A stretch of 64,000 nucleotides of DNA from Sabethes cyaneus (Eukaryota; Arthropoda; Insecta; Diptera; Culicidae). This document shows positions 10,297 through 20,981 of the stretch, piece after piece. The position numbers and the translations under genes were made by a program. Below the pieces are notes generated by a model. It was not told the DNA's origin and did not search any database. It saw only the letters and a list, made by a program, of their open reading frames with translations. The number at the start of each line of letters is the position of its first letter. Position 1 is the stretch's first letter. Location of the stretch: positions 193,104,911 to 193,168,910 of the forward strand of contig NC_071354.1 of assembly GCF_943734655.1 (NCBI RefSeq). The letters are read 5' to 3'.

Positions 10297-11706
10297 TTTA
10301 TTTATTTATTTATTTACATGTATATATCAACAGACACAGTTGCCCTAATGATAAAAGAGTCGTCTTAATATTAAAATAATTTTTGTGCGTTGCACGTTAC
10401 GGGACAAATGATAGTCGAAAACGGCTGACACTCTGTTGAAAACTTTTTGCAAGCCTATAATTGCACTGTTAGCACCATAGTTAGTTCGTCGGAGCGGTAG
10501 TCGTAGTGTTGGAACCATTCTTAAAGTTCTGGAGGGGGCGTTTATGTTTATCAACTGGAGGATGTCTGGGCAGTCGATACGGGCTGTTAAAACGTCTGCG
10601 ACAGTCATTGCACGAGAGGTATCGCGGCGAAGCTGGAGTGTGTCGAGTCGAAGAAGTTGACAACGTTCCTCATAAGGAGTGACCTGCATAGGTTGTCTCC
10701 AAGGTAGAATGCGTAGAGCATAGCGAACGAATCTACGTTGGATATTTTCGATCCGTAAAACAGCGTTGTTGTAGTGTGGATTCCACACTGACGAGCAATA
10801 TTCGAGAGGAGATCGCGCTAATGAGCAGTATAAGGCGGTAAGGCATTGTATGTTTCGGAATTCTCTTGTCATGCGAATAATTAGACCGAGCATTCTAGAG
10901 GCTCTAGACACAATGAATGACATGTGCTGTTTATAGGTGAGATGGTAGTCCAGTATTACGCCTAGGTCTTTCACGTGATCGACCCGTGGGATCGGGGTTG
11001 AATCAAGGTTGTAATCAAAGTTCAGCGGCTGCAGTTTCCTGGTAAACGCCACTACTGAGCATTTTGATGGGTTGAGTAGCATCCGGTTTAGTGCACACCA
11101 ATGCGCGAAAATGTCCAGTTGTTTCTGGAGGAGATGGGCATCGCCGATACAGTTGATTTTCGAGAATAACTTCAGGTCGTCTGCAAACGCCAGTCGCGGG
11201 CAGTCGAGCAAGTTATGTACATCATTAAAATAAAGCAAGAAGACCAGCGGACCCAGATGGCTGCCTTGTGCAATCCCAGACGAGGCGGAGAATGGATCCG
11301 AGATCTCCTGACCGATCCTCACACGGATAGTTCGTCCTGTCAGATAGGATGTAAACCAGTTCAGCAAGCTCCCACAGAATCCGAGGCGGTCCAGCTTGGC
11401 GACGGCAATACGATGGTTGACTTTGTCGAAGGCAGCGGAGAGATCAGTATATATTGCGTCAGTTTGCGAATGTTCAGTGAAGCTATCAGTCACGTAATTA
11501 GTGAAACAAAGCAAATTCGTAGTGCAGGATCGCTTTGGGAGGAAACCGTGTTGCTCGTTGGCTAACGTTTGTTGGCAATGGGAGAAGATTGGCTCGATGA
11601 TTACTAACTCGAACAGCTTCGATACAGCACATAAGGCTGATATTTCCCTGTAGTTATCGACTTTTGTTCGATCTCCCTTTTTGAAAACTGGGAACATATA
11701 GGCTTT
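10297..11706 (-). mobile_element. 5'-truncated Jockey-type LINE with (TAAA)n tail
   Basis: The minus-strand unit runs from the truncation at about 11706 through the RT frame to a tail of AAAT repeats (10297-10320). A short 3' UTR of about 25 bases separates the stop from the tail. No target-site duplication was recognised. It lies in the hAT-like element, so it is younger than that element's insertion, or moved with it. Confidence 0.85.
10345..11697 (-). CDS. Jockey-type reverse transcriptase, 5'-truncated, uninterrupted 450 codons
   Basis: RNA-dependent DNA polymerase of a Jockey-clade non-LTR retrotransposon, which would prime reverse transcription from nicked chromosomal DNA. Visible in order: MFPVFKKGDRTKVDNYREIS (residues 1-20), EQHGFLPKRSCTTNLL (48-63), the first catalytic Asp in YTDLSAAFDKVNH (83-95), SSGIAQGSHLGPLVF (139-153; the usual box is SGVPQGS), FADDLKLF (171-178, usually YADD), and the VKDLGVILDYHLT segment (243-255). 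The C-terminus with RTNYGANSAI closes the protein normally. The endonuclease, ORF1 and the first part of the RT are missing, so the ATG is just the first Met in the remaining frame. The open frame suggests a young copy. Activity is unlikely because of the truncation. Confidence 0.9.
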   Translation of the reverse strand: MFPVFKKGDRTKVDNYREISALCAVSKLFELVIIEPIFSHCQQTLANEQHGFLPKRSCTTNLLCFTNYVTDSFTEHSQTDAIYTDLSAAFDKVNHRIAVAKLDRLGFCGSLLNWFTSYLTGRTIRVRIGQEISDPFSASSGIAQGSHLGPLVFLLYFNDVHNLLDCPRLAFADDLKLFSKINCIGDAHLLQKQLDIFAHWCALNRMLLNPSKCSVVAFTRKLQPLNFDYNLDSTPIPRVDHVKDLGVILDYHLTYKQHMSFIVSRASRMLGLIIRMTREFRNIQCLTALYCSLARSPLEYCSSVWNPHYNNAVLRIENIQRRFVRYALRILPWRQPMQVTPYEERCQLLRLDTLQLRRDTSRAMTVADVLTARIDCPDILQLININAPSRTLRMVPTLRLPLRRTNYGANSAIIGLQKVFNRVSAVFDYHLSRNVQRTKIILILRRLFYH

Positions 11707-12654
11707 ATTAAATCACTGAGAAAATCTTCGAAAATTATTGAAAAAGCTGTCTTTTGTGTTGTTTTTAATAAAGAAAAATTAATTATGAACATACATTTCT
11801 CTTGAAAGTATTGGACCACGTTTTCACCATAGGAGGTTTCAGTTAATTTCAAACTTAAAATTCTTATTTCCAGAACCGAAACAGTGTCTTGGCAACACGA
11901 TAGTTCATCAGTTGTGCTGCAGCTGCTGCTAGTGGTGAACAGGTTCCGTCAATTCAGAATTTGTTTTCAGTTTTGTTAGAAAATAATAAAACTTTCGGCT
12001 AGTGACAACGCCTTAGATAATAGAAAAAAAGAGAGTGAATAATATGGTATGTGACAATGGTGTGCTTGACTTTTAGAGTGGTTGTAATCAGTAATGCTGT
12101 AATGCTGAAAAATGTGATGGATTCGTTAGTAGCGAGGTGGCGATTGCCTTCTCCAGCTGAAAAATGTATGTTTTTGGACAACAATTTTTAATTCATCATA
12201 TTTCTTGTCGGAAACCCAATAAATTGTGTTTGTGTGAATCAAATGTATGGTTAAGTGATTTGTGAAGATGATCCTATCAAAAGATTTTGAAAATATGAAT
12301 AAAAGAGTGCATTTTCGGCTCATTTATGTTCAACTGATTAAAATAGGTGACACTGCTTAACTCGTTCCTTACCCTACCTGGCACCACGTATCACAAATGT
12401 TTCAGCATGAACAGGGCTTTAAAAAAATTAGTAAAAAAATAAGCTGTCTATTTGGACTACAAGACCATATATTTTGGTATTACTCAAATCGTATGCAGTT
12501 TCCCAGTAAAGTCTGTCTCGTTTCAGAGTTGACACGATAAACACTCTTTCCGTACTTATTTCTTTTTAAGAGAGCTAGTCACTTAGCTGTTTCAAAAAAT
12601 TGAGTACCATTGATTAATGGAAACATTTTCTATAAATTTAACAATTTTTTTAAT
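11707..12654. other. AT-rich interior of the hAT-like element
   Basis: No frame resembling a hAT transposase (no dimerisation domain or DDE segment) was seen on either strand. Short frames at 11999-12323 lack motifs. Confidence 0.5.
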
Positions 12655-12765
12655 TTATTTTTCAAGTATTGGCTTTTACCGGTTTTTCACCGGTTTTACC
12701 GGTATTGAATTTATCAATACCGAAAAACCGGTTTTCGAAATACCCCCTCGGTATTGGCATCTCTA

Positions 12766-12905
12766 GGCATGACACTTCTTTATCGGCAGACTTTGCAGCC
12801 GGCTATTAGAATACAGGAAAATAGCAGCACAACCCAACCAAGATTCGAACATACGATGACTGGCTTATTAGACCAGCATCTAACCAGCGAACTGGACAGT
12901 TGGAC
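12766..12905 (-). mobile_element. SINE family 1, 5' part with tRNA-like promoter
   Basis: On the minus strand, TGGTTAGATGCTGG (12873-12886) fits a tRNA A box and GTTCGAATC (12842-12850) fits a B box, at tRNA-like spacing. They are followed by the family-1 body TGCAAAGTCTGCCGATAAAG. The element ends abruptly at the right end of the hAT-like element and continues at 8665-8702. RNA polymerase III promoters of this sort are known from tRNA-derived SINEs. It is not a tRNA gene, because the acceptor stem cannot be formed. Confidence 0.8.
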
Positions 12906-12949
12906 ACTGCCATAAGTTTAAGATGAAAAAAATCCTACTTGAACATCCT

Positions 12950-13833
12950 GTTAAAGTAAAATTATGCGTATCGGGCAATGCGCAATGGAACTAAACTTAG
13001 CATGTGGGTGTTTTGGGAGGCAAATTCTTTTTCTATGGTGCATTGAGACCTCTCCCCTCTTCAGGAGCTAAATTATGAGCCCCTCTAAAAGGAGACGCTC
13101 CCATACAAATGAAATATGTACAAATTTCCTAATAACTAGAGAACTAATCAACCAAATGGAACCAAATTTGGCATGTGGGGGGTTTTGGAGGCAGGAATTT
13201 TTTTATGATGGTTTTAGTCGCCTCACCCCTATGGTAGGGGGATAAGGACTCTCATACAAATAAAACAGAAATTTTGCGTAACTCAAAAACTAATCGAACT
13301 CGAGAAATTTTAGACTCTTCCATAAAACATTAGTCAAATACAAGATCACCAAAAACTATCAATTACGTTCATTTATTTTCCTAGGTCTACTGACCTCTAT
13401 TACTTTCTTTCAGTTGGGTCCGAACGGGCGACAGCGCGTAAGGAGAGAAAAACCCCTGCGAAATGGTACTTTCCAAGAAACATTTTCCGTGAAATGGTAC
13501 ATCCCGCGTAAGGTTTTTCGCGAAATGGTATTCCGCGAAACTCTATATCCCGCGTTATGGTCAACCGAGAAGTGGTGTTCCGCAAAACGGTATGCGGCGA
13601 AATGTTATATAATCATGGCGAATGTTTTAATGCCATCCGCTTCATTTTATCAGGCTAAGCAATGGGGGGCGTTATTTTCTACTTTACTGTGAGGAAAATT
13701 TGTATATTAAACTACTCATGAACTCCTCAGAAACTTGCAAAACTCGAGATTGTGACAAAGGTCATCCGAGATTCACGATTTATGAACAACACAGTTTAAT
13801 TTGTGGCAATAGGAAGTTTGTCGGGTCAGCTAG
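12950..13833 (+). mobile_element. Helitron-like element, copy 2 (5'-truncated)
   Basis: Starts inside the tandem repeats ('GGCATGTGGG', CCATACAAAT units, 12965-13270), then the GAAATGG-rich segment (13455-13610) and the conserved 3' region from GAACTCCTCAGAAACTTGC (13719) to GTTTGTCGGGTCAGCTAG|T. The 3' end, including the GGCAA/TTGTC stem before CTAG, matches copies 1 and 3. The 5' TC end and TCTG repeats are absent. Short frames here are shadows of the repeats. Confidence 0.65.
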
Positions 13834-16660
13834 TATACGTATAATGAAAAAAATCGCTCACAAAGTTACGAAAACAGAATTACCAAAACAATAGAATACA
13901 AAGTAGGACCACACTGCAGGACAACTACATTCCCAAAACCAAATTTCGTAATCTGTTATAAAAACCATTCACAGACGTACATTCACCAGCTTTTCAGATT
14001 AACTGCTGTCACATTTTTTTGTTTTGCTCCAGAAACGAATAAAACTTTCTAGGCGAGGCATTTCCAATTATGCTGACGCGTGTGTTGTGCGCATACTTAT
14101 ATTCGCTTATAAGGGGAGCTTTTATCTGTTCGATCGATACTCTCGACTCGATACGACGAAAATGATGTCGAAATGTGGTTCCAAGCAGGGCGGCAGAATT
14201 GCTTTACCTTGCGGGTGGAGGAAAAACTGCTCCAATTGCTGAACACAGTAGTAGGAGCATAAAAATCATGATTTTGATATGTTTTTTCAGCTGTCAAACT
14301 GTTCGGGCACCGAACTGAATGGTCCGCGGTGGGTTGTGTTACACCAAGGTGTGTTTCGATGAATCGACCAAACCACCTTCTTGGGTGTGCTACTAGTTGT
14401 TTACTAGGACACTGACTTATTTACAGTTTTAAAATTTACGAGTGAATGAAAATTGAATAACCTTTCAGCCAAACATGATTCGAAGAACGTGGATACTAGA
14501 AACTGGAAAGTGTTCTACCTGGCGATTGATATCCAATTATAAAGTGGACCACAGTAACTATTTTGTTGTCGTTTGCGTTTATCTCCAAACTAAACTAAAC
14601 AAGTAGTAAGTTTTCATTGTTATCGATCATTTGTTGTGCCGTAAACCTGCTTAATACTGCGCTAATAAAATTTTCATGCAAGTGGTGAAAGACCCTTTGG
14701 TTTAAAAGCACATAAAACGCCGATAATGTTTTCCTGGTCTTGAGTAATCTTAGCAATGATTTAAAATCGATTGTTTGATTGACAGACATTATTTAGTGCT
14801 ACAAAGTTTTACAAAACACTGAATCATTCGACTTTGTTTTGTTTAACTTAAACTTAGACAAACAAAATGTATTCAAGCAATAATATCAAAAATATACTGC
14901 ATGATAGATTTGTTATAATATACTTACCAAGCTGAGATATAATTTAGCATAATCAAATGTTTTTGACACATAAATTTGATAGGATAATATGTTACAGGCT
15001 AGAACTGGTACTCAATGGCACTTTAGTATTAAAGTAATTAATACCATGTTCTACAACTTAAGTTGAGCTCGAAGTACGAAGTTAAACTAACAAACCAGTC
15101 ATCAGAGCTACTCGAACCTGCAAGACTATTACAGTACTACTATAATAAAGTTTAAATGCACGTTTAATGTCTGTTGAAAATTTTACACTCCGAAAGAAAT
15201 AACGCGTTTTCTTTGCATTCGATATAATCATAAAATATGTTTCATATGTTGTCACATAATTAGAATTTTATTAGGCACTTTGATCCTTTTGAATGACAAC
15301 AAACGGTTATAAAAACCGTAACAAGAATGCAGTAAAAACTAAGTGCTATTTTAGTTTACAATAGCCTGTTTGGCTAATTGATATAATATATTGAAACAGA
15401 AAAGAAGCCGTAGTTGTCACAGTATTGATCATTTATCAACTTATTTCGAACGACCTACAACCAACCGAATTTTCAACACTTTAGCTCTAAACTGTCAATT
15501 TTTACAACCTCGTTCAAACGGTGATGCACCATACCCGGGCGACCTCATTATCCCTGGCACACCACAGAAAAAGCAAACCCCGAGTTGCGAGAAAGAGTTG
15601 CATGCGGCGACGACGACGATCCTCCGCGCGCCATTTAACCATCGCGTCGCATCGCATCGTGCGCTGCTTGCGCAAAACCTCCTGCGCGGAGAACATTGCT
15701 GAATACGTGCAATACCGTGCTGCTGTGACTCGTACGTACGTACCTACGTGTAGGCACATCTCGGACGATTAATTAAGCTGTCACAGAGATTGAGTGATCA
15801 GCCTAACCCATGCATACCCCCATCCCATCCGTAGCCGACCCCAGAATGACACGTACACGCCAGCCAACCAGCCAGCCAGCCCACCTGCTTGCGCCGAAAA
15901 GTTGCGCCGCCGCCTGTGGGCCGTGGACCAACCAGTTGATCACCACAGCTGGAGGGATTAAAAAAAACAATAAATATCACAACATATTAAGAGCCACCAG
16001 CCATCAGGTGCAGCCTGCAGCCATCGGCGGCAGAGCCGTTGGTAATGGAGCTGCACTAAACACTTCAATAACCATTTGTTCCTGGTGATCGATTTGGCAG
16101 CTTCTGTGCGCAAGTCAGTTGCTTGCTTACATTTCGTAAAGAGAAATTAGGTTTCAGCAAGTTTTTTTCTGTAATAGTAGTCGTCATTCATAAAACACTT
16201 GAAACTAGTCGACATAATTACGACAAAATAATATAGATGCATGTTTCGTAGTTCAGTCAAGGTGACCTGGTCAATATATCAGTTGATTACTTGAATGGAG
16301 ATAAATTAGCACGCCTGTCAGGAACGTTCAATTGAAGGTTTCATTTCATAACGAATTTTATTGTGCATTAAATGATTGTATTTGTTTTCTAGATTAATGG
16401 GCTTTTCGGCATATTTCTTCATTCATGAATGACAACCTTTCAAAATTATTTGACAATTGAAAGACTGTACTCGAAAAAATGAGACACCAAAAGTGGGTCA
16501 CCAAAAATGCATTTTAAGTCAGATTTTCTTCAAACATTCAGGGAATAAACTACAACATTATGGGTATGTTACTACTTCATTACTTTATTGCTTTCCGTAA
16601 CCGAGTGTTCGTACCTTGCTCTTGACACCACTAACAGTTTTGGGTCGCTCCAAGACGGAC
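13834..16660. other. No gene recognised; unique sequence with a GC-rich patch at 15520-15770
   Basis: Mostly AT-rich. The patch at about 15520-15770 is unusually rich in CpG (GCGGCGACGACGACGATCC, GCGTCGCATCGCATCGTGCG), and 15800-15930 is C-rich with CAGCCAACCAGCCAGCCAGC. Short frames on both strands exist there only because stops are rare in such DNA. It could be host regulatory or 5' UTR sequence; nothing proves it. Confidence 0.45.
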
Positions 16661-16669
16661 TAAATGTTT

Positions 16670-16925
16670 ACCTTGCAACAGTTTCCCGATGAATTTCGGG
16701 AACTCAATTTACAAACTCAGAACTCACCATTTGCTCATAAATTTCAAGGCGGCATACGATTCTGTTAAACGAAATAGGCTGTGGCGGCTTATGCTTGAGC
16801 ATGGTTTTCCAATAAAACAAATCAGGCTAATATATGCTACACTTGATGGTTAAAAATCTAGTGTCACAATAGTGGGTGAGATATTGAACTCATTTGTGAT
16901 GCTAAAGGGTTTAACACAGTGAATT
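16670..16925 (+). pseudogene. RTE-like reverse transcriptase fragment
   Basis: Plus strand, with one frameshift: DEFRELNLQTQN, then FKAAYDSVKRNRLWRLMLEHG and 'FPIKQIRLIYATLDG', then 'KSSVTIVGEILNSFV'. This is the palm segment of RTE-clade LINEs; the minus-strand fragment at 36407-38105 contains the equivalent DEFREYNLQIHHVFMDFKAA. FKAAYD carries the first catalytic Asp. The YADD/FADD half is missing. Clearly dead. Confidence 0.8.
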
Positions 16926-16964
16926 GTAAAAAGTACCGACTACTTTTAACTGTTTTACTCACTG

Positions 16965-17720
16965 TTTTTTCAAAGCCAGCTCATCCTCCAACACCTTAGG
17001 TGTAGTACGAGGCTCTATGATGGCTCAAAACTTCTTAATCGGGCGAAGTTACGGCAAGTTCGGTGGGTTTGACAACAAAACCCACATTTTTATCTCTGTA
17101 CCAGTCTCTAACACCGGCCGCGCGTAGAGGCAAGATGCAAGATCCGTCCTCGTAAGACGACAGGAAGGCCAGTAAACGCTTCTGAAGGCACGCGTCCTAG
17201 TAGATACGCCCGTTGAACGTATTCGTCGTGACGTACTGTTGGCTCACTTCGCCACTTCTACAAATGACCTGCAAAATCAGGAACTTTTGGGCAAATTTGT
17301 CGATCTTTTTCTGCTTTGCCTCTTCAGAAATGATCAACTGTAACATAGCAACGTAAAACGCTCATCACGACGCACCTCGGTTTCAGCAGTACGATACTGC
17401 TCCTTGATGCGGGCTTTGACCACCGTATTTTGTTTTTAATTCCGGTTCGAAGCCTTCCGGATCTTGAAGACACGAGGGGCTGCCCATTTCTTGGTTTATG
17501 GACAAACCAGAAGAACCAGATCAACACCTTCCTGGACTTCACCAGGTCAATTATCTTCGGTTTTCTACCGCTGCCTAAATGCTGCTAGGACGTCTGGGTC
17601 CCCTTGAATGATATCATCATGCGAGACACATTTCCAGCAGATTGCCGAGTCATTTATGGGACTGGAGATCAACTCTTGCTCCGATGTCATCTCGATAGCC
17701 GTTTAAAAGATGCTGAGAAA
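16965..17720 (-). pseudogene. Mariner-superfamily (ITmD37E-like) transposase, decayed
   Basis: On the minus strand at about 17320-17030 one frame reads 'IDKFAQKFLILQVICRSGE', then 'SQQYVTTNTFNGRIY', a stop, 'DACLQKRLLAFLSSYEDGS', and RDWYRDKNVGFVVKPTE. That is the order seen between the first and second catalytic Asp in mosquito ITmD37E-type transposases (KFA.KFL.WQAIC.CG / CLQKRLLPF). The second Asp motif (FWPD) has become ILPL. Upstream, 17700-17330 contains fragments in other frames that may be the DNA-binding part. A frame of 72 codons at 17542-17324 is the longest open piece but not in the conserved frame throughout. Confidence 0.75.
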
Positions 17721-17829
17721 AGATGAAAATCTGCTAACGTAAACATTGGAATGCTTAGCTAGTTTCAGTCAAAATTGCATCAATTTCTACCCACATACTA
17801 AGAAGTTACATACAGATCAATATGTCGGC

Positions 17830-18440
17830 GATAAATTGTTAATAACGTACGTACGCTTGTGAAGACTTTATTGAAGAAAAAGTACAAGGATTTAGTATTA
17901 AAAATTAGGCTAATAAGGCCAAGAAATTTAGTATTAAGCAAAAATTTTAACGAACTTTCACGTGCTAGCGCTTTTTTTTGTTCTTCCGCATTATCATGGT
18001 TTTAATGACAGTGGAAGTGGACATTTCACTGAACGATCTTTTCGTCAGTCGCTGGGTGCGGCCACAGTCAGCCTAGGGACGCTGGTCGACGATGCGTAAC
18101 TAACAATCCCCCTTTAATGTATTGAAGATCCTTCTGAGCTGCATTACCTCTCCATGACGCCTACGTCGAGTACCGCGAGCTTGTACTGTAGCCCTCCACC
18201 TTGTTCGTCCGTTGCTACCTTAGTAGCGATCACTCGTCCTTTGGTTTCGAGAGTACCTGCTATTGACGATGACCACGGTGTCGTTGATCTTGATTGGCTT
18301 CACTTCTTGGTACCATTTTGTTCTGTGTGTTAGCGAAGGAAGGTAATCGTGTAACTATTGCCTCCAAAGCCGGTTCGCGATGTTCTGCGAAAGGCACCAG
18401 TTCTGTTTCAGCCGGGCAGGGTTGTCGTCGAAACAGGTCC
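17830..18440 (-). pseudogene. Bel/Pao LTR retrotransposon, C-terminal end of Pol
   Basis: Minus strand at 18315-18060, with one frameshift: KWYQEVKPIKINDTVVIV, then 'GRVIATKVATDEQGG', then QYKLAVLDVGVME. The run of a DTVVIVD-like core, a basic GRV segment and YKLAVLDV is the conserved tail of Bel/Pao integrases (DUF5641). A minus-strand AATAAAGTCTTCACAAGCG near 17850-17868 could be part of the 3' LTR, but I could not define LTR ends. The upstream part of the same Pol is at 20459-20940; the RTE fragment between them probably inserted into this Bel/Pao element. Confidence 0.7.
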
Positions 18441-18479
18441 ATGGAAGCATGGAAGCGGTAGCGCGAGCCCTAGTATGGC

Positions 18480-20190
18480 TACCTATCTTAACTCACTAAA
18501 CAAAAACTAAACAGAGTTAAGAAAATTCTACTTGGAACATTCGGCATGGACAAAAGCGACGAAAGAAGGTAAGCAGGTAAGAAGGTGTAAAGGATCCGTG
18601 GCGGCAAAGCCCAATTTTTCCAGAGTGGTGGAGCGACCAACGAGCTGGAACGGACTTCGTAGTATTGGGCAAAATACGGGTTCTCGTGATGGACTGGAAA
18701 GCGATCAACGAGAGGATGTGCGTGTTGAGGATAAAACTGTTCCTTCAACTACACCATCATAAAGTCCATTGTCCATACGAATGTAGACCCAACGACGAGA
18801 AGGAAGCCTTCTATGCGCAGCTAGAGGCAACGTTCGACAGCTACTCACCACGGGAAATGAAGATCGTCATTGGGGATATGAACGCCCAAATTGGCAGGGA
18901 AGCAATGTATAGACCAGTGATCGAGCCCCATAGCTTGCACATCGACACGAACGATAACGGCCAGCGATGCATCAACTTTGCAGCTTAGTGATCAGAACCC
19001 AGCTAGCATTTTTATGTGTATATAAAAGTTAAAAATCAGCATTACGTACATATATACATGCTTTTAAATCGTATTTGATGCGCGAAATTGGCATACCCGT
19101 GCTATTTTGGAGGCGATATACGTGATGAGGAATAAACATACGCATGTCATCGATTCCCGCACCGTACTGCTATACGATTCTGTGCTGAATAACGTATGTA
19201 TGTCAGCTATCATCATTATATACGACTGAAAATCAACTTGGGCGGATTTTATTAAGCTTTAGTTACGACACCGACTTTGTTGAGAGTAATTTACGATAAT
19301 TTTCGGTTATTGATGTACGATTTGGTGCTTGCTGGGAAGCCCTTTCTTTCCCCACAAAGATATCCTGGAGATAACCTGACCAACGAACTTCGAACCAAAT
19401 CGACCATATTCTCATCGATGGCCGGATTTTCTCGAACATCACCAACGCAACGTAAGCTCTCTACGGGATGGGGATATCGACTCGAACCATTACCCAGTAG
19501 CAGTACACGTGCGCTCAACACTATCGACGGTTTATACCTCGCGCAAAGTCGCCCTCCTCGGTTAAACATTCGGCGGTTTAACAACCCGCCAGTTGCCGAA
19601 AACTACACGCGCGGCTGCTGGATGAAGCAGAAGAAGATACGCTCGGCCGTCAACGGCCGCGATGCTTACAGAGGCTGGAAATGATTGCTTTGACGGGGAA
19701 TGCCGTCGAGAAGGTGAATCAAACTCGTAAGAGCTACACACCTAAACCTGACATGTATAGACACGAGGAAGGGGATCTAGATCCGGCGGTAAATTCGGCA
19801 GCTGAAGAATAATAGAGCCGCCAAAGAGGACCGGCTCCCGGCAGAGCTATGCAAAAATGATCAAGAACCGCTAGCAACGGCACTTCATTGGATAATTTCT
19901 AGGATTTGGGAGGAGGAGAAACTACCGGAGGCAATATCAGGCAGGCTTTATGGGGGCCCGTGCTACTAAGGATTAAATTTTTACTCTTCGACAAATCCTC
20001 CAGAAATTTTGAGAGTACAACGAGCCCACGTATCATATTTTCGTGGATTTCAGAGCAGCATACGATACAGTTGAACACGAACAGCTATGGCAGATGATGC
20101 ACGAGTACGGTTTCAAAGAAGCTACTCTGGAGTGAGTGATGGGCTACGTGCCCGTTTCAGGGACACTCTCGAGTTCTTTCGAATCGCGCA
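18480..20190 (+). pseudogene. RTE-like LINE: endonuclease plus part of RT, broken
   Basis: Non-LTR retrotransposon with an APE-type endonuclease. Plus-strand segments: VMDWKAINERMCVLRIK (about 18688-18740), HHKVHCPYECRPNDEKEAFY (18770-18820), the catalytic GDMNAQIGREAMYRP (18870-18920), NDNGQRCINFAA; after an inserted TIR element (18998-19336) come SPFFPHKDILEI, 'NQIDHILIDGRIFSNITN' (about 19391-19450) and DIDSNHYPVAVHVRS (19470-19515). The last should end in the catalytic SDH; here it is SNH. RT pieces follow: 'LKNNRAAGKDRLPAEL' is recognisable about 19805-19850, then 'EYNEPTYHIFVDFRAAYDTV' (about 20010-20070) and EHEQLWQMMHEYGF. Stops and frameshifts throughout. Confidence 0.85.
18998..19336. 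mobile_element. Short TIR element (CCCAGCTAGCA family), 339 bp
   Basis: Left end CCCAGCTAGCATTTTTATG, right end GGTGCTTGCTGGG, flanked by AA on both sides. The interior matches, in opposite orientation, the element at 22353-22728 (GGAGGCGATATACG, ACGATAATTTTCG). Removing the element and one AA puts the endonuclease codons on either side back next to each other (VIR then SPFFPHKDI), so the 2-bp duplication AA is well supported. No coding capacity. Confidence 0.85.
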
Positions 20191-20458
20191 AAGGCTTACG
20201 GCAACCTTCTGTTTAACCACCCCCATGTGGTTAAACGGTCTGCTGTGATCGACTTCTTAAACTGTTTAGAGAACAAAATCTTGTGAGCAATGCTAAAGAT
20301 TCACTGTTTGTCATCTACTGTACGGATCGCGATCTGTGCGTGTTACGATAACTCACAGATTTGATCACTGATTTTCTATCCCTGGGTCTGGCAGCTATTC
20401 CGGACCGACTTGTAGACCCCATTCATTCTAGAGACGTACTAGCGTTGTTTCAGCTCAT
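20191..20458. other. Unassigned sequence between RTE and Bel/Pao fragments
   Basis: Starts as the decaying RT end (about 20150-20200, a possible FESRKGLRQ) and then lacks recognisable motifs. It may be decayed Bel/Pao Pol on the minus strand. Confidence 0.35.
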
Positions 20459-20940
20459 TTAGTCCAGTACGATGAATCTGGTGATGCTGTGCTCCCGAGG
20501 AAGAATAACGGGATTAGCGGAGCTGCTGCTGATGTACTGGCAAGCATGCGTCGGTTTATACACGGATCCTAAGGAGTCCCCTTTCATCCATAAACGGGCA
20601 GAGGCAGAACAGACGGCTACTCTTAGGGATTTGCTTTCCATGAGATTCTCGAAGAGTATATAGAATTGTAAGCTCCTCTCCGCATGAAATGAACGTGAAG
20701 GCGCAGTCGAAGCAAGACATCTCTGGCATATGTCCAAAAATAACGCTTTTGAATCTTGACCGACAGGTATTCTAGGATATAGTTCGTCAGTTGGACTCCT
20801 AGAACAGCAGCCTGTAGTTTGGAATGCGGTATAGAAAGAAATTTCAATGGCGCAACTCTGAGTTTTATCCCGACTTGGGCAACTTCCTCTGTACTTCCAT
20901 CGTCTTCCGCCTTCCGCTTTCCAAACGATCACGCGATGTT
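20459..20940 (-). pseudogene. Bel/Pao Pol: RNase H to zinc-binding integrase region
   Basis: Minus strand. The frame at 20890-20623 reads 'VAPLKFLSIPHSKLQAAVLG', VQLTNYILEYLSVKIQKRYF and WTYARDVLLRL; the Bel/Pao RNase H normally shows IPRLELQAAVLG and WTDS.DVL.W, so WTDS has become WTYA. In another frame, 20720-20459 ends with 'SANPVILPREHSITRFIVLD', the conserved HPVILP..H..T.LIV segment before the integrase HHCC zinc-binding motif. Two frames are therefore overlapped by a shift near 20640. The C-terminus of the same kind of protein is at 17830-18440 on the same strand. Not functional. Confidence 0.8.
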
Positions 20941-20981
20941 ACATTCTGCCCAACGCTACAAAATCTGTTGCCAGTTCGTTA

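Larger units (their letters stand above)
8703..12765. mobile_element. hAT-like element, 4.06 kb, carrying nested insertions
   Basis: Left end TAGGGATGCTTTACCGG and right end (reverse complement) TAGAGATGCCAATACCG are imperfect TIRs, each followed by clusters of ACCGGT/TACCGGTTTT motifs (8715-8815 and 12665-12750). TAGRGATGC ends with dense subterminal repeats are typical of hAT elements. The flanks TGGCTTGC and GGCATGAC look like a decayed target duplication; one fits the other with an indel. Insertion into a SINE supports the boundaries independently. No hAT transposase was found; the interior holds a short TIR element (9506-9816) and a Jockey RT (10297-11706). Without these the element is about 2.3 kb, so it is probably a non-autonomous copy. 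Confidence 0.75.

Noticed and set aside
20459..20932. 157-codon single gene on the minus strand
   Set aside because: Only its last third is in the Bel/Pao frame; the conserved RNase H segment is in another frame, so the long frame crosses a frameshift.
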